From contig SDOX01000011.1 of NCBI GenBank assembly GCA_004565275.1, positions 643,881-707,880 on the forward strand: a stretch of DNA of 64,000 bases, in the 5' to 3' direction. Source of the stretch: Nannochloropsis salina CCMP1776. Its lineage: Eukaryota; Sar; Eustigmatophyceae; Eustigmatales; Monodopsidaceae. Every line of letters starts with the position of its first letter. Position 1 is the stretch's first letter. The notes under the pieces were generated by a model, which was given only the letters and a program-made list of their open reading frames with translations, ran no database searches and was not told the origin of the DNA. A program made the translations under genes and the position numbers. Below are positions 52,823 through 63,911 of the stretch, one piece after another.

Positions 52823-53884
52823 CTACTCCCCTCCCAGCTTGATAGCACGCAGCTCCTCCATCACCAGCTCCCCCGCCATGAGCGGCGGATAACTTTTTTC
52901 TCCAGTTGCAGTCCCCTCCCTGCCCCCCCCTTTCCCCAGCAAAGGCCGCAAGACCTGGTCGGAGGCGATATGACTGAAGAGCGTCGAGGACACTCGCCAC
53001 AGGGACCCCCCCTCCGCCTTTCTCCGCGCTATTGCCTCCACTGTCTCCGACCCCACGGCCACCTCGTGGAAGCCCGCCAGCACCCTACCCCCCGTCAGGT
53101 GCTCCATTTGCCTCCCTGCCTGCACCAGCAGGCACCCCGCCGGCACCCTCACCGGGATCTTCCTCCCATCGCGCAGCCACACGCTTAGACCCGGGAACCG
53201 GGCCCGTCCGTGAATGGTTAGGAAATTCAGGTCGTAGTGGTACCCCGCCAAGACCGTCCCCAGCGCCCCGTGCCTCCCAAAGTCCGAGCCTGTCGGCGCC
53301 AACAGGTGGGGCCCATACTCCATGCGACGCGTGAAGGAGTCCGGGGGCAGCCCAAAGCCCTCCGCCACGGCCTCTGCCACGCCCCAGACCGCCTGCAGCA
53401 TTTTTCCTCCCCACATGTCCATCACCTTCGACCAGTTGGGGTAATCCGGAGGGACGACGGGCGGGGCGTTAAGAGGCTGGAACTTGGAGGGGGTGGGAGG
53501 GAGCGGGCCCACGCGCCAGAAGAAGCGCCATTTGGGATCTGCGTGCGGAGGGCAAAGGGTGAGTGGACGATGGAGTAGAGGAAGGCTGGAGGCACGGGTG
53601 CAGTGGTTGCGAGGCGTCTCGATCATGGCGGGGGTGACTCCCACTTGATAGTACAGGTCAGGGCGGGCGTCACGCTTGCCGTCGGATGCGGCAAAGTAGC
53701 TTTCAAGCATATCTAAGAAAGCGTTACTGTCTGCCTCACGTACTCGAGAGTCTCGCACATATAAGCAGCCCGTAGTCTCGAGGCTGAGGGCTGCTTTTCG
53801 ACACTCTGCCTCGTGACACGACAGGGAGGTGGATTGGTCGCGGTACGCGTCCATGTCCAGGGTCTGTATGGGGGAGGGGAGCAT
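52823..53884 (-). CDS. 2-oxoglutarate/Fe(II) dioxygenase, isopenicillin-N-synthase-like
   Basis: The unspliced frame encodes 353 aa. A possible 57-base intron (53539-53595, donor gtgcct, acceptor cgcag) would give 334 aa and joins HCT to HPKWRFFWRVGP; both forms are open. The 2OG oxygenase core has HxD in GYHYDLNFLTIHG (His216, Asp218 in the unspliced count) and the distal His in LTGGRVLAGFHEV (His273). The 2-oxoglutarate-binding Arg is in LWRVSSTLF (Arg297). The N-terminal DIOX_N part includes ALSLETTGCLYVRDSRV and FLDMLESYFAASDGKR. The substrate is unknown; relatives oxidise small molecules, hormones or peptides. Confidence 0.85.
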   Translation of the reverse strand: MLPSPIQTLDMDAYRDQSTSLSCHEAECRKAALSLETTGCLYVRDSRVREADSNAFLDMLESYFAASDGKRDARPDLYYQVGVTPAMIETPRNHCTRASSLPLLHRPLTLCPPHADPKWRFFWRVGPLPPTPSKFQPLNAPPVVPPDYPNWSKVMDMWGGKMLQAVWGVAEAVAEGFGLPPDSFTRRMEYGPHLLAPTGSDFGRHGALGTVLAGYHYDLNFLTIHGRARFPGLSVWLRDGRKIPVRVPAGCLLVQAGRQMEHLTGGRVLAGFHEVAVGSETVEAIARRKAEGGSLWRVSSTLFSHIASDQVLRPLLGKGGGREGTATGEKSYPPLMAGELVMEELRAIKLGGE

Positions 53885-55000
53885 TTCGTGCTGTAACTAG
53901 CACGAGAAGGAAAGAGTCGGGGAGAATGAGACTCTGCTAGTGAAGAAGTCGCCTATACAGGGGAATGGCCAGGCTTCACGCTAAAAAGACCAGGCCTGAG
54001 GGTAACCGCGGTCATTCATCATGAGAGAGTAAAGGCGCCAAGTGCGGACTCAGCGACTAGAAATCAAACAATTTTTGCGAAGGACAGTCTCACGCAGAGA
54101 GGTTGTCCGGACTCAATTGACTACGTGGTCTTCAAGTCACTTGGGCACTTACATTGTGGGGGTCTGAGTCTGCGGGCGGTGGCATCTTGGACTTGCGCCT
54201 ACTACTTGACAGGTATTATGGTGATGTGAGCCAACAAGCGAATACATTTATCATGTCCCGGTCTTAGGCATTTGTGGCACCGTGGTGGGGTAGAAACCTG
54301 TTTAACAAGTTTTGTTCCCGGCTGCCACGGCGAGGAGACATATGCGCCCAAGCGATTTCCCCGACGGAAGCACGAAAAATCAGGCCTTCAGGTGCAACAT
54401 CTCTCCCACACTATGGTTTGACGTGGCCATTTCACCGATTTTACGCAGGACGGTCGATTCAAAGCATCCGAAACAAATATGCCGCTGCGTCTAGTCCTAG
54501 GCGCGACATGGCTGGGCCTGACAGGTACGTCTGTGTCCCTCAAGCCTTCGATCTTACTCCGGCACAGCGCGCTGCAAATACCCTTAGGTCGCGCTCCTGC
54601 CACATGTAATCCGCGTCACACGCAAAAAAATCCGTAATGGATACGCTGTTTTGATCAATGTAATTGTTTTTTTAAAGCAATTCTTGATGCGCCCCGTCAA
54701 CAATTAATTCAGGCAACATTTCCACAACGCCTAGTGTTTAGGACCCCCCCTCTGGCTATCGGCTGTTTCCTGTGCGATAATTTTTCGTTCCTATTCTCAA
54801 TGTTGGATATCGAAATCATTGAACAGATTTCCCCTTATTAAATCTATGGATCCTGTTCACTTCTGCTGTGCCTTTCCCCGTGTTCTTCGCGTTCTATAGC
54901 ACAAGCTCAACATAAAACGCTTTGTGATCTTTGTTCTGGGGGATGTCCTTGCTAAGGGTCAGCGTTGCGTATTCGAAACAAACAGGCATGATCCCTTGTA
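53885..55000. other. Intergenic, 1.1 kb, upstream of SOD and of the dioxygenase
   Basis: It lies between two outward-pointing genes. An open frame at 54274-54609 (111 codons) has no family resemblance and is not called. Sequence near 54650-54900 is AT-rich. No RNA gene was recognised. Confidence 0.45.
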
Positions 55001-56240
55001 ATGTTAAGTCGATATAAGCTTTTTAAAAGCCTCAACAGACGTCTTTTATCCTGTCCCGTTTTTTTAATCGCACAAACAGCAGCTGCCGTGAATCAGGCGA
55101 GCCCGGGTTCTGATCCGGGACTGCAACCCAAAGAGGCTGTCGTTGTATTTAATAATGGTGTGACTGGAGATATCCACCTAAGCCAGGCAAACTTTAAAAG
55201 CCCCCTAGAAATGAAGTTGGACTTGACGACGCTAAGGGACTCTGTTGGGCCCTGGCACATCCATCGTCTCCCTGTTCAGGACGGCTGCTCCGCCAATTCC
55301 ACGTCGGGGCACTACAACCCCTTCAACGTAACTGCCACCTACAAAACTTGCAAGGATGCGACAGAGTGCGAGGCTGGTGACCTCTCTACCAAGTTCGGGG
55401 TAAGTCCGGGACACGCGCCTCCTGCACGCGCCCGCAGAGGGGTCTCGGGAGGGTCTCTTTCGACCTCAGGGGACTCCCTCTCCTGAATCTGTGCGAGCGT
55501 AATGCTTTACATTCGTTTCCTTATATCCCAGCCGTTGATAGGTGGTGACGTCCAAAGGTCCATCACAGACCCCCACTTGACCCTCTTCGGATTCAACAGG
55601 TGAGTCGTGGCAGCGGGATCTTCGTGCTTGTTTCCTTGCCAGTCCCCGGTGATTTAATGCTCTTTCTTTTTTTCAAATAAACTCCAGCATTATGGGACGA
55701 TCGATCGTCATTCATGAGAAAGATGGTACTCGCTTCGCTTGCGGCACCATCATGTACAAGGATCAAGCCCTTGTGACCGCTGCGGCAGAATTCACGGAGG
55801 GCCCTTATGTGGGCAAGGCCATATTTACCCAGCCGCAGGACAGCAACATCGCCGACACCACCATCTTTATGGATGTCAAGATAGCTGATGGAACTGCTGC
55901 ACCCCGTGACCCCGTGTCTTTCGCTGTATATGATGCACCTTGTGGGTCGTCAGGGGCCAAGCTCTTGAACCCCGGCGGCCTCCCCGCATGCTCTCATCTT
56001 AATACCTCTCCTTTCAACTCATGCGCGTTGGGGGACCTTTCCGGGCGACATGGTACCCTAGCGGTACCTGCTACAGACGCACAGGCTCTCTTTATCACAG
56101 ACTTTCTGCCTTTATCTGGGGACCAAAGCGTGATAGGGAAATCCTTGGTGATTGAGGAAACTGGCACAACGCCCGCGGCGTGCGCAAATATTATCAAGAG
56201 CGCGTCTTCATCTAGAAAGCTGCGGTCTTCGTATCACTAA
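55001..56240 (+). CDS. Secreted Cu-only-type superoxide dismutase with a second degenerate domain
   Basis: Exons 55001-55399, 55532-55599 and 55688-56240 (donors gtaagt and gtgagt) close to 339 aa. A signal peptide is predicted (LLSCPVFLIAQTAAA). Domain 1 has the SOD_Cu copper ligands: WHIH (two His), GHYNPF, and VIHE near the domain end. It retains GDLS but lacks the histidines that bind zinc and has cysteines at the usual disulfide positions. This pattern resembles the extracellular Cu-only SODs of fungi and oomycetes. Domain 2, from about residue 205, repeats the layout (AVYDAP, CSHLNTSPFNSC, GDLSGRHGTLAV, GKSLVIEETG). It has lost the copper histidines: the VIHE position reads VIEE. Domain 1 should dismutate superoxide at the cell surface; domain 2 is probably structural. 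Confidence 0.8.
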
Positions 56241-56875
56241 AGAAATATAGCAAATGTCTTTGTGTGAAGGGCCACATGTCATAAGAAAAGTGGCCTTTGG
56301 GGGCCGCGTACTCGCGCCGGGGAGCTAGAAATACGCCGAAAGGGGTCTAGTTGAATGCTTCTTTTCCAGAGCTCCGGACGGGAATGATGAAGAAATAATC
56401 CACCGCTCACTTAACCACCATCTGTATCAGTGGCAGGACATGTCTTAGCTCGACTCTTCCCTGCGCGGTTTCTTCTCGGCGTCGGCTCATGGGCCCGTAT
56501 ATGGGCCACTCGCAAACTATTGGCTGACTCGCCGGAGCGGAGGAACGTAAGCGTCGGCCCGGGCCCAGAATTTGAATTCAATGGGCGCACGCCTGAACAT
56601 GCTTTTGGTAATGTGTTTTTGTACCCTCCAGCATCACGTATGGTGGCCAAGCCCCACATGAAGCTATATGTGTGCTGGCACCTTTTTCTCGCCTTTTTTG
56701 CTTTGCTTGGTGCCCAGTTTTCTGGCACTCCCTACATGCTCGCTCCGAGAGGAACATGCACTTCCTTGTACAGTCTTCTCCTTGTTTGACAAATTCCTCT
56801 CTCTGCCTTTCTCTTTTTCATGACAAACCCATGTAGACAAATTTCATCTTTTCTTCTTCAAACTTCTTCGTTGCT
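56241..56875. other. Intergenic between two secreted-protein genes
   Basis: An open frame of 119 codons at 56430-56789 lacks any family pattern and is not called. The pyrimidine-rich stretch just before 56876 probably belongs to the promoter or leader of the next gene. Confidence 0.4.
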
Positions 56876-57742
56876 ATGTTGCGATTCCAGTCCGCAGCCG
56901 TTTTACTTCTGGTCTCGTTGACCTGCCTCACGAAAGAAGTGGCCGTCGCGGCACAGAATAACAAAGCTGGCAGCAATGGCACTTACGATGCTATGAGCGG
57001 CCAAGGCAGTGGGTATGGAGAGGATGCAGGGGCTTACTCTACACCTGCTCCCACGCCCGCGCCTACTTCCATGTACGGGAGTGGGGGCAACAGTCCCACT
57101 CCGAGCCCGACACCCGGCCTTAAGCCTACTTCCAGCCCCGCCCCCGCGCCCACGGCCCCCCCTACGTCTACCCCTGGGGGTACTCCTACCGCACCACCCA
57201 CCACTACGGCATCCCCCACAGCTGTCCCTACGGGCGCACCCACCGGCGCACCCACCGGCGCACCCACCGGCGCACCCACCGGCGCACCTACGCCGGCTCC
57301 CACGCCGAACATGGCCATTATGGCGCTGGATGTGATCCTCATCAACAACAACACCTGGACCAACCCCATCACTGGTGGCCACTACGAGCAAAACAACTAT
57401 CTGCTCGTGAACAACGGTACTAGGAACGTCTGCGATGTGGTCATGATCGCCCCAGTCAGCCGCGAGGAATTTCCTGCGGGCAACACCTCCTCGCCCCCCT
57501 TCCTCAGCTCGTATGTGGTTGAAAGCAGCGGCATTACCGACGGGGAGATGGAGTTGACTCTACCCTCCTTAGCCGCCACGGTGTTTGGATATGGACATGT
57601 GATCGCTTTTGGATATATTCTTGAAGGTGATTGGGATGGAAGCATTACTCGCGGTCCCGTGTTTGTGGCCGATGCGCGTTTTTGTGAGGACAAGGAGACT
57701 CGTCTCCGAGGCAGGAGTCTGGTCGGTGGTCGTTCAGTCTAA
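56876..57742 (+). CDS. Secreted Pro/Thr-rich (mucin-like) protein
   Basis: This 288-aa single-exon protein begins with a signal peptide (AAVLLLVSLTCLTKEVAVAA). A Gly/Ser/Tyr-rich stretch leads to a Pro/Thr/Ala-rich stalk with repeats PTPAPTP, APAPTAPP and five tandem GAPT units. That stalk is a likely site of dense O-glycosylation or hydroxyproline glycosylation. The C-terminal part of about 130 aa looks folded: LDVILINNNTWTNPITGGHY, VNNGTRNVCDVVMIAPVS, then GYGHVIAFGYILEGDW, ending in a basic tail. It has several N-glycosylation sequons and two cysteines. No named family was recognised; carbohydrate-binding or cell-wall roles are guesses. Confidence 0.75.
   Translation: MLRFQSAAVLLLVSLTCLTKEVAVAAQNNKAGSNGTYDAMSGQGSGYGEDAGAYSTPAPTPAPTSMYGSGGNSPTPSPTPGLKPTSSPAPAPTAPPTSTPGGTPTAPPTTTASPTAVPTGAPTGAPTGAPTGAPTGAPTPAPTPNMAIMALDVILINNNTWTNPITGGHYEQNNYLLVNNGTRNVCDVVMIAPVSREEFPAGNTSSPPFLSSYVVESSGITDGEMELTLPSLAATVFGYGHVIAFGYILEGDWDGSITRGPVFVADARFCEDKETRLRGRSLVGGRSV
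57229..57290 (+). repeat. 12-bp minisatellite encoding GAPT
   Basis: About five near-identical copies of GGCGCACCCACC encode Gly-Ala-Pro-Thr in the stalk of the secreted protein. Copies are identical except at the ends, suggesting recent slippage expansion. Confidence 0.9.
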
Positions 57743-58403
57743 TGGCTGATAATTTCGAGGAAAGGGCGTAAAACAAATTATCAACGCGTGGAGTTGCACG
57801 CATTCCACTAAGTATTATGTCGAGAAAGGCGCCCAAGCCAGATACCAGGATGCTTTTAGGGTTCAGCGTTCAGTGGCACACGGGCAGCAGTGGTAGTTTA
57901 AGCGTCGTAGAAAGAAGGCGCTAGAAATGGTGATGAAAAACGCGTGTAGAACTTGTGGGAAAGCGAGTAAGGTGTTCGATTGTAGAGCAAAACGTGAGGT
58001 GAGGGATTGCGAATTGAGATAGTTAGATTCACAGAACACGAGAGGAGGTCAGGTCGAAAGTCTTTGCCATCTGTACGTATGAACGGATGCCACCCACGCG
58101 ACATCGAAATGATGAGTCGTGTGCGACCACGAGAGAGTCGATTAGGTCAGATTGAAACGACAACAGGACCATCTACATAGGCCACGCTCGCTTGGATTAT
58201 GTAATTCTTTGCTTCAACGGCTTTCAAACTTAGAGTGTTTCTCAGACTCGTCGCGTATTACTCGCACATGCATTGGTAACGTTATGCTACATGACATCCG
58301 CTTACTCCTATTCCGTGCAGCTCCTTTCTCGATGCCTCACATTTTTACTGCCAAAAAATACATGTGCTCAATAGTGCTTCCCTGCCCTTCCGCACGACTG
58401 AGA
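57743..58403. other. Convergent 3' flanks
   Basis: Lies between the secreted Pro/Thr-rich protein and the LETM1-like gene. No gene supported; moderately AT-rich. Confidence 0.4.
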
Positions 58404-61170
58404 TCATTTGCCCCTAGCGGGGGGCGCAGGTCCTTCGACAAGGGGTTTCTTGTCGATCTCGTCATACATCTTGGAGAGATTTTGACGGCGCTCCGTAAAA
58501 GTGCTCGGGAAAAAATCGGGGAAGATGCGCTGGATGAGGGAGAATACGAGTACATGACCGATCGGCGTCAAGGGGAAAATCAGGATGATGGTAAAAGGAA
58601 TCAGCGTGAGCAAATCCTTGGCCGTGCGCTGTAACGTGCGGACCTCGCGAGGCTTAAGCGTGTAGCCTTGCGCCGCGCGAGAGATGAGCCACCACGCGTA
58701 TTGTAGGTCTGACGTGAGAAGCTTGGCGCCCGTTACGTAGAAAGAAACACCATTTTTGATTTTTCCAATGCTGTCCTGCACATATGTATTGACAAGCGAC
58801 CAGTCCAGCTTCGGTCCACCAGTGGCGTCTTCTATCAGGCCCAGTCGTGACTTCAAATCCTGAACCTCACTCGCAACTACTCGCAACTCATCCTCGTCTA
58901 AATCCATCAAGCAAGAAGAAGCGTCCAAGTTTGGCTGTGAAACCACGCACGTGTGATAGGCCATGTGGTAGGAGTGATACAATATTGAACTCGGTGAGAT
59001 AGAGATTGGAAAAGTCGAACGACTTGTAAAGGCCTGCAAAGAGCACTCGAGATAACAAGGCGTCACATCGCCCAAACCATGATCGATACCTTCGCCCGGG
59101 CGGAGCAGAGTACTAGCATGAGACTCTATCTGGAACCAGGGCATTCGGCAATAGTCTTCCCGCCCTGCTGTCCTCCAAAACATGGTTTGATTTAGCACCC
59201 TCAGCATTGAAACTAAAGCTCACTACGCCATCGAGTGACGTACCTCGGCCGCCTGCAGCATTGTCAGTAGCGTAGAGAGTTGGGCATCAAGGAGGCCAAA
59301 CTCAGCGACAAGCAACTTCTGCTCACGGATGGAAGTAGATTGCTCAATTTCCTGTTCTATGTAAGCACACGCACGCTCCATGTCCATGTCTAGCCGCTAT
59401 ATTTCAAGTGGGAGTAACAAGTGTGTGCAGCTTGGTCAATACTCTGTCACACACATTACTGGCATCGATGCGAGTTCACCGAAGACAGATCTCTAGAGTG
59501 TACAGGGTACTAGGCACGACGCATGCAAGAAAGCGTTGCTTTCCGACTGAACGCTTCCAGTGGCAGCCGCTGCTGGGTGCCAGCACAATACTGCAATCAT
59601 ACACAGACAAAAACTAGAGGGCCCCCATCCTTACCTGAAGCTCGACGCGTCTTTTCATCTCCACGGCCTGGTCCTCCGCGATCCGAAGCTCCCCTTTCTG
59701 GGCCTTACTCACGTCCAGGTTCTGCTTCCGCAGTGCTTTGTGCAGCTCCAAGATCCTGACGTGTGTGATGGAGTCAAGCCGAAGGGTGAGCCTCACGATG
59801 ATGAGCTGATAGGCGTGTCCCCAACACCACTTCGTCATCCACCTGCCCCCGCGCCCTCAGAAACATTAGTTGCGCCCCACTCGGAGCCCATGGACCACTC
59901 ACTTGTCGCGCTCATCCTCAGCCGCGCGCAGCTCTGATTCGAGCTCCTGCAAATACCGCTGGAGGAGCTGCATCCCCGGACTACTGTCTATGGTCGCCAG
60001 GCTCGTGCTGGCTTTGGCTGGCGGCGCCTCTTCCCCTGGGCTCTTGCCCTGCAGTCGCTCCAAGACTTCCCCGCTGTATTTGGCGAGTTCTTTTCCGCTT
60101 TGAAAAGCCCCGTCCCAGTCCACAGTCCCGTCCTCCCTCACGAAGACGGTCAAAGGGTTCAACGACCGCTCGCTCTCCTCTCCCGCCGGTACCCCACCCG
60201 CCGCGGCCGTCCCAGACGCAGCCCCGACAAAGGCACTGCTGCTGTTGCCCCCCTTGCTGCTGCTGCTGCTGCTGCCACCGCCTCCTCCGCTGGAAAGCTT
60301 ACCGCCTCCATCACTGGCAGCGCTTGCCATGGATGCTCGAACCCGGAACAAGACATTTTGAAGCTCGGTGCGGGTCTCGCTCAGGCGCCGAGTCACGCGA
60401 AGGGCAGCCTCATCTCCTACGAAATGAGTGCCTCTCGCGGGATCGCCCTCCGAGTTTCCAGACAAGCGCGAATCTCGGCTAACCGCCGCGGCAAGACGCT
60501 CTTGTCGCCGGTCGATCAGCTCCAGGCTCTTTTCGAGCTTTTCGGCGATCTTTTCGTAGTCAATGACTCCCCGCGGCTTTAGTTTGGGGGTGTACGGCGT
60601 TTTTCGGCCCTCCGCCACCCCGCTCTTCGAAACCTTCGCATCTACTGCTTCGCTATCCACACGAGGCACGTCGAGTCTTAGTGCGAACTCGGCGGTGGAG
60701 ATGTCGTTCCGCAGTTCCTTCTCCAGAAGCAGGTCCTTAAGCCGTTGCGCCCGGATGCCTTTACCAGGCGTCAATGCCGGATTAGAGCCCACACGCGTCC
60801 CGCGAGTCTCATCTTCCTGGACTGTCCTACTAAAAAGCGCAACAACCGGCGTCTCATCGTGCTTCCCAATCCCTTGAGGTGACAAATGATGTAAACGAAG
60901 GCCAGAAGGCAGTCGAAATCCTGTGGACTGAGAGAAGGGACGGCACAGGCAAAACCCGTCGGTTGAATCGCTTAAGATAAATTCCACAAAACGAACATCT
61001 GGCGTTTATACCTGTGAAGATCTCCTATCGTGTTTCGACACGAGGCCGCTCAAAATACCTCCCTGACCACACACGAAGGCCAACGCGGTAGAAGCCGTCT
61101 GAAAGCAATAGATCAGGCAAATCAACCATTCTAAGCGACCGCGGCCCCCGGCAAGAAGCCTCCTGCTCAT
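58404..61170 (-). CDS. LETM1-like protein, probably plastid-targeted
   Basis: Five exons on the minus strand: 61012-61170, 59903-60927, 59635-59842, 59244-59396 and 58404-58934. Donors are gtataa, gtgagt, gtaagg and gtacgt; phases close to 691 aa. The C-terminal exon holds the LETM1-type ribosome-binding-like domain: VSFYVTGAKLLTSDLQYAW, LKPREVRTLQRTAKDLLTL, then IPFTIILIFPLTPIGHVLV and FPDFFPSTFTERRQNLSKMY. LETM1 proteins act in K+/H+ exchange and organelle ribosome biogenesis, mostly in mitochondria; plants also have plastid-associated LETM1-like forms. Here the first exon encodes a signal peptide ending STALAFVCG, an ASAFAP-like cleavage context, suggesting plastid import. The middle has a Ser/Gly linker and coiled coils. 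The first intron rests on a weak donor, so the N-terminus is less certain than the rest. Confidence 0.8.
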
Positions 61171-61919
61171 AGACAACCTGAGACACTTCTAGCCTGTCCA
61201 GTATTGTCGTGGTAGTTGTATGTATGATGAGTTTTCAAAGTAGGGGCTGCCATGAAGCAGGTCTCTGACTGCTTGACTCAGAGAATACCGACGCCCTCTC
61301 CTCGGTGTGCACATGCCAAGATTGATGCCGATTGAGTGTCAATCTCTCACGCAAATCAGGACCATTACTGCGCCTCGATTGAGCTGTGGCACCTCCATGC
61401 ACACAAGCATCACCGCCTCTTTCCTCCTCTCGTCCGGCTTCTGCTTTGGATACGCCCCCTTGGCAGGAAGGAAAACGGCATCAAAGCGTTGCAAAACCCT
61501 AAGCACCGTCGTGGGTCCGACTCCGGTCGCACGAAGAGGCGTGACGAGGGAGATGGCAGGGCAGTGACCCCGCGGCGTGACGGTCTCGTCTCTGTCGTCA
61601 GGCGGGCATCGCTTGGCCGCCTCCTTGCTCGCTCGCTCGCCCACCGAAGCGTGCATCATCGGGGACAAGCATGACAGCGCCCGCGGCCCCTTGGGACGAG
61701 TCCTGCCCCTCCATTACTCCGACGTGTCATCGAGACATTTACTGGTGGCTGATATCACGGGTTGCATACGGCAGAAGTCATGTCCTGCGAGCCATTTTCT
61801 CGCTCATCCCCCTTACACCCACATCCCCTCTTCCCTCCGCTTCCGGCGCAGGTATAGCGGGCAACTTAGGGGCACAGGGACATTGGGATTAGATAGCCCT
61901 CACATCTGCTATTTTAAGT
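61171..61919. promoter_or_regulatory. Divergent upstream region, LETM1-like and DNAJ genes
   Basis: Both flanking genes start here. Open frames at 61307-61674 on both strands are unlikely to be real, with no domain signal. No promoter element is recognised. Confidence 0.35.
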
Positions 61920-63407
61920 ATGGAGATGAACAAAGACGAGGCAGAGCGCTGCCTGGAACTCGGACGCAAGTTTTTGCGGGATGGTTCATACGCCAAAGCC
62001 ATCAAATTTCTCGACAAATCCCTCAAGCTGTATCCCTTGGCGGGAGTGGAGGCACTTAAAGCACGGGCCGAGTCCGAGTGGGAGCGATCAACCGGCAGTA
62101 CCAGCCGGAATGGCGGCGGCAGCAATAATGCGAATGCGGATGGTGGTGCGGGGCAATTACCACGACGACGAGCGCCGGGGGGCGGAGGCGAGGGTGGTGG
62201 AGGAGGGTCAAAAGCCGGTCAAAATGGACGCTCGTACTCGGAGGAGCAGGTGGTGGCGTGTCGCACTATCATTCAGTCGAAGAAGAAGGGGCATTACGAG
62301 GTGTTGAGCGTCTCGCGTACAGCCACGGACGATCAAATAAAGAAGTCGTACCGGAAGCTGGCCCTGAAGTTCCATCCTGACAAGAACGCGGCGCCCCAGG
62401 CGGACGAGGCCTTCAAGGTAAGAAGTTGCGTCGATTAAAGTGTGCTTGTCTTAGACTTCATAATTCGGCTCTGCATTTGTGCCTGGTCGCCAAGATCACC
62501 GTGACTTTAGCTGCCCCCATTCCATGGCTTCAGGCTATCAGCACGGCCTTCCAGGTCCTCAGCGACCCGGACAAGCGGCGGTCCTACGACCAGTTCGGCG
62601 ACGACGACGGCACAGAGGGGATGGGCGGCCAAGCGCACCCCTTCCGACACGCAGATGTCTCGCCCGAGGAAATCTTCAATATGTTTTTCGGCGTGAACGG
62701 TGGCGGTCGGCCCGCAAACTTCCGTGTCTACAGGTCTCACCATGACCAGCGCAACCCTTTCTTCCGGTACCAGCAGCAGCAGCAGCAGCAGCGACAGGGG
62801 CAGGCTCAGCCTCCTCTCGGGTGCGTGGGAGGGGGGACGGGGGGGTTGGAGCATAGGGCAGAGGGACGTAGAAGGAGGGCGGGGGGGTTGCCGGAGGCCG
62901 ATGGTGACTCAATCCAGCCTGCGGGAGTACTAATGCGAGGACGCTCCTGACTTATGCCTTCAACCTTTTCAACCCTCCTCTCACAGCGCCCTGCCCCAAG
63001 TCCTGCAGCTCCTCCCCGTTCTCCTCCTGCTCTTCCTCTCCCTCTTCTCCTTCCCTCAGGAGAGCGAGCGGGCCTTCTCCCTGCATCGCACAGATCGGCA
63101 CCCCCTGCAGCGGTCCACCTCCATGGAGCACATCCTCCCCAACATCCCTTACTTCGTCGGCCAGTCCTTTGGACGCGACTACGCGCGAGACCGGCGCCGG
63201 CTCTTCCAAGTGGAGAGGGAGGTCCAGCAATCCTACTTGTACGACCTGCAGCGCCAGTGCGAGGGGCAGAAGCAGAACAAGGTCCGACGGGTGCAGGCGG
63301 CGCGAAGGCTGTTCAATGCGGAAGAGCGCGCCAAGCGGATGGCGGAAGCGGACGCGCTCCCTTTGGAGGCCTGCCGTCTCTTTCAAGAGGCCACCCGGCT
63401 GTTGTAA
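61920..63407 (+). CDS. DNAJB12/DNAJB14-like membrane co-chaperone
   Basis: Exons 61920-62417, 62534-62820 and 62987-63407 (donors gtaaga and gtgcgt) close to 401 aa. The N-terminus [17 protein letters not shown] is the conserved start of the DNAJB12/14/18 family. After a Gly/Asn-rich linker comes the J domain (about 122-185) with [20 protein letters not shown] and the HPD motif in [17 protein letters not shown] ends it, and a Gly/Phe-type region with poly-Gln follows. A membrane helix ([18 protein letters not shown]) precedes the C-terminal DUF1977-like segment ([27 protein letters not shown]). These ER-membrane J proteins recruit cytosolic HSP70 for membrane protein quality control. Confidence 0.93.
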
Positions 63408-63911
63408 GAGGTCAAGGGGTCGCAAAGCAGTCTGTACAGTGCTCAATGGAGGGAGGTCTGGCGGTATTTTTGCACGCTGAATAGGAGACTCTATGGGGGC
63501 GCGCGGCCGGGATGGGGGAGGGGGAGGTAGGAGGACGCTCATCAAGAGGCATGTGTATTGCTGGATGATCTGGGCTCGTTGGGCAACGCTCTGCGAAAGC
63601 CCATTAAAAGGAAAGAACGATTGCGCAGCGGATGACTCACGGGCAGACACGCCCCTCGCCTGAGCCAGGGGAGAGAAACGTGCCTTGTCGGAGGACCTGA
63701 CCGTGCAGAGGTCAATTCTAACTTCCCCATCTTTCTTCTTTGGGAAAACAAAAGCCGGTCGCACATACAGCCGAAACTGCGCACAGATCGCCGCGTGACC
63801 GCGTTGAGTCCACACCCCCCAAGCAACTAAACCCGTGAGGGCCTTACTGCCCGTTCGTCCCACCCTTCCCTCCACCCGTCCGCCTGTGCCGGCCTTCCCC
63901 TAGACCGGCCC
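63408..63911. other. Convergent 3' flanks at right end
   Basis: Lies between the DNAJ stop and the stop codon of a partial minus-strand gene. No additional gene is supported. Confidence 0.4.

Noticed and set aside
54274-54609. 111-codon plus-strand frame
   Set aside because: No hydrophobic, repeat or family pattern, and atypical composition for this genome's genes.
56430-56789. 119-codon plus-strand frame between SOD and the mucin-like gene
   Set aside because: No family resemblance and no support beyond openness.
62952-63875. 307-codon minus-strand frame
   Set aside because: Mostly antisense to DNAJ exon 3, which is well supported by family motifs.
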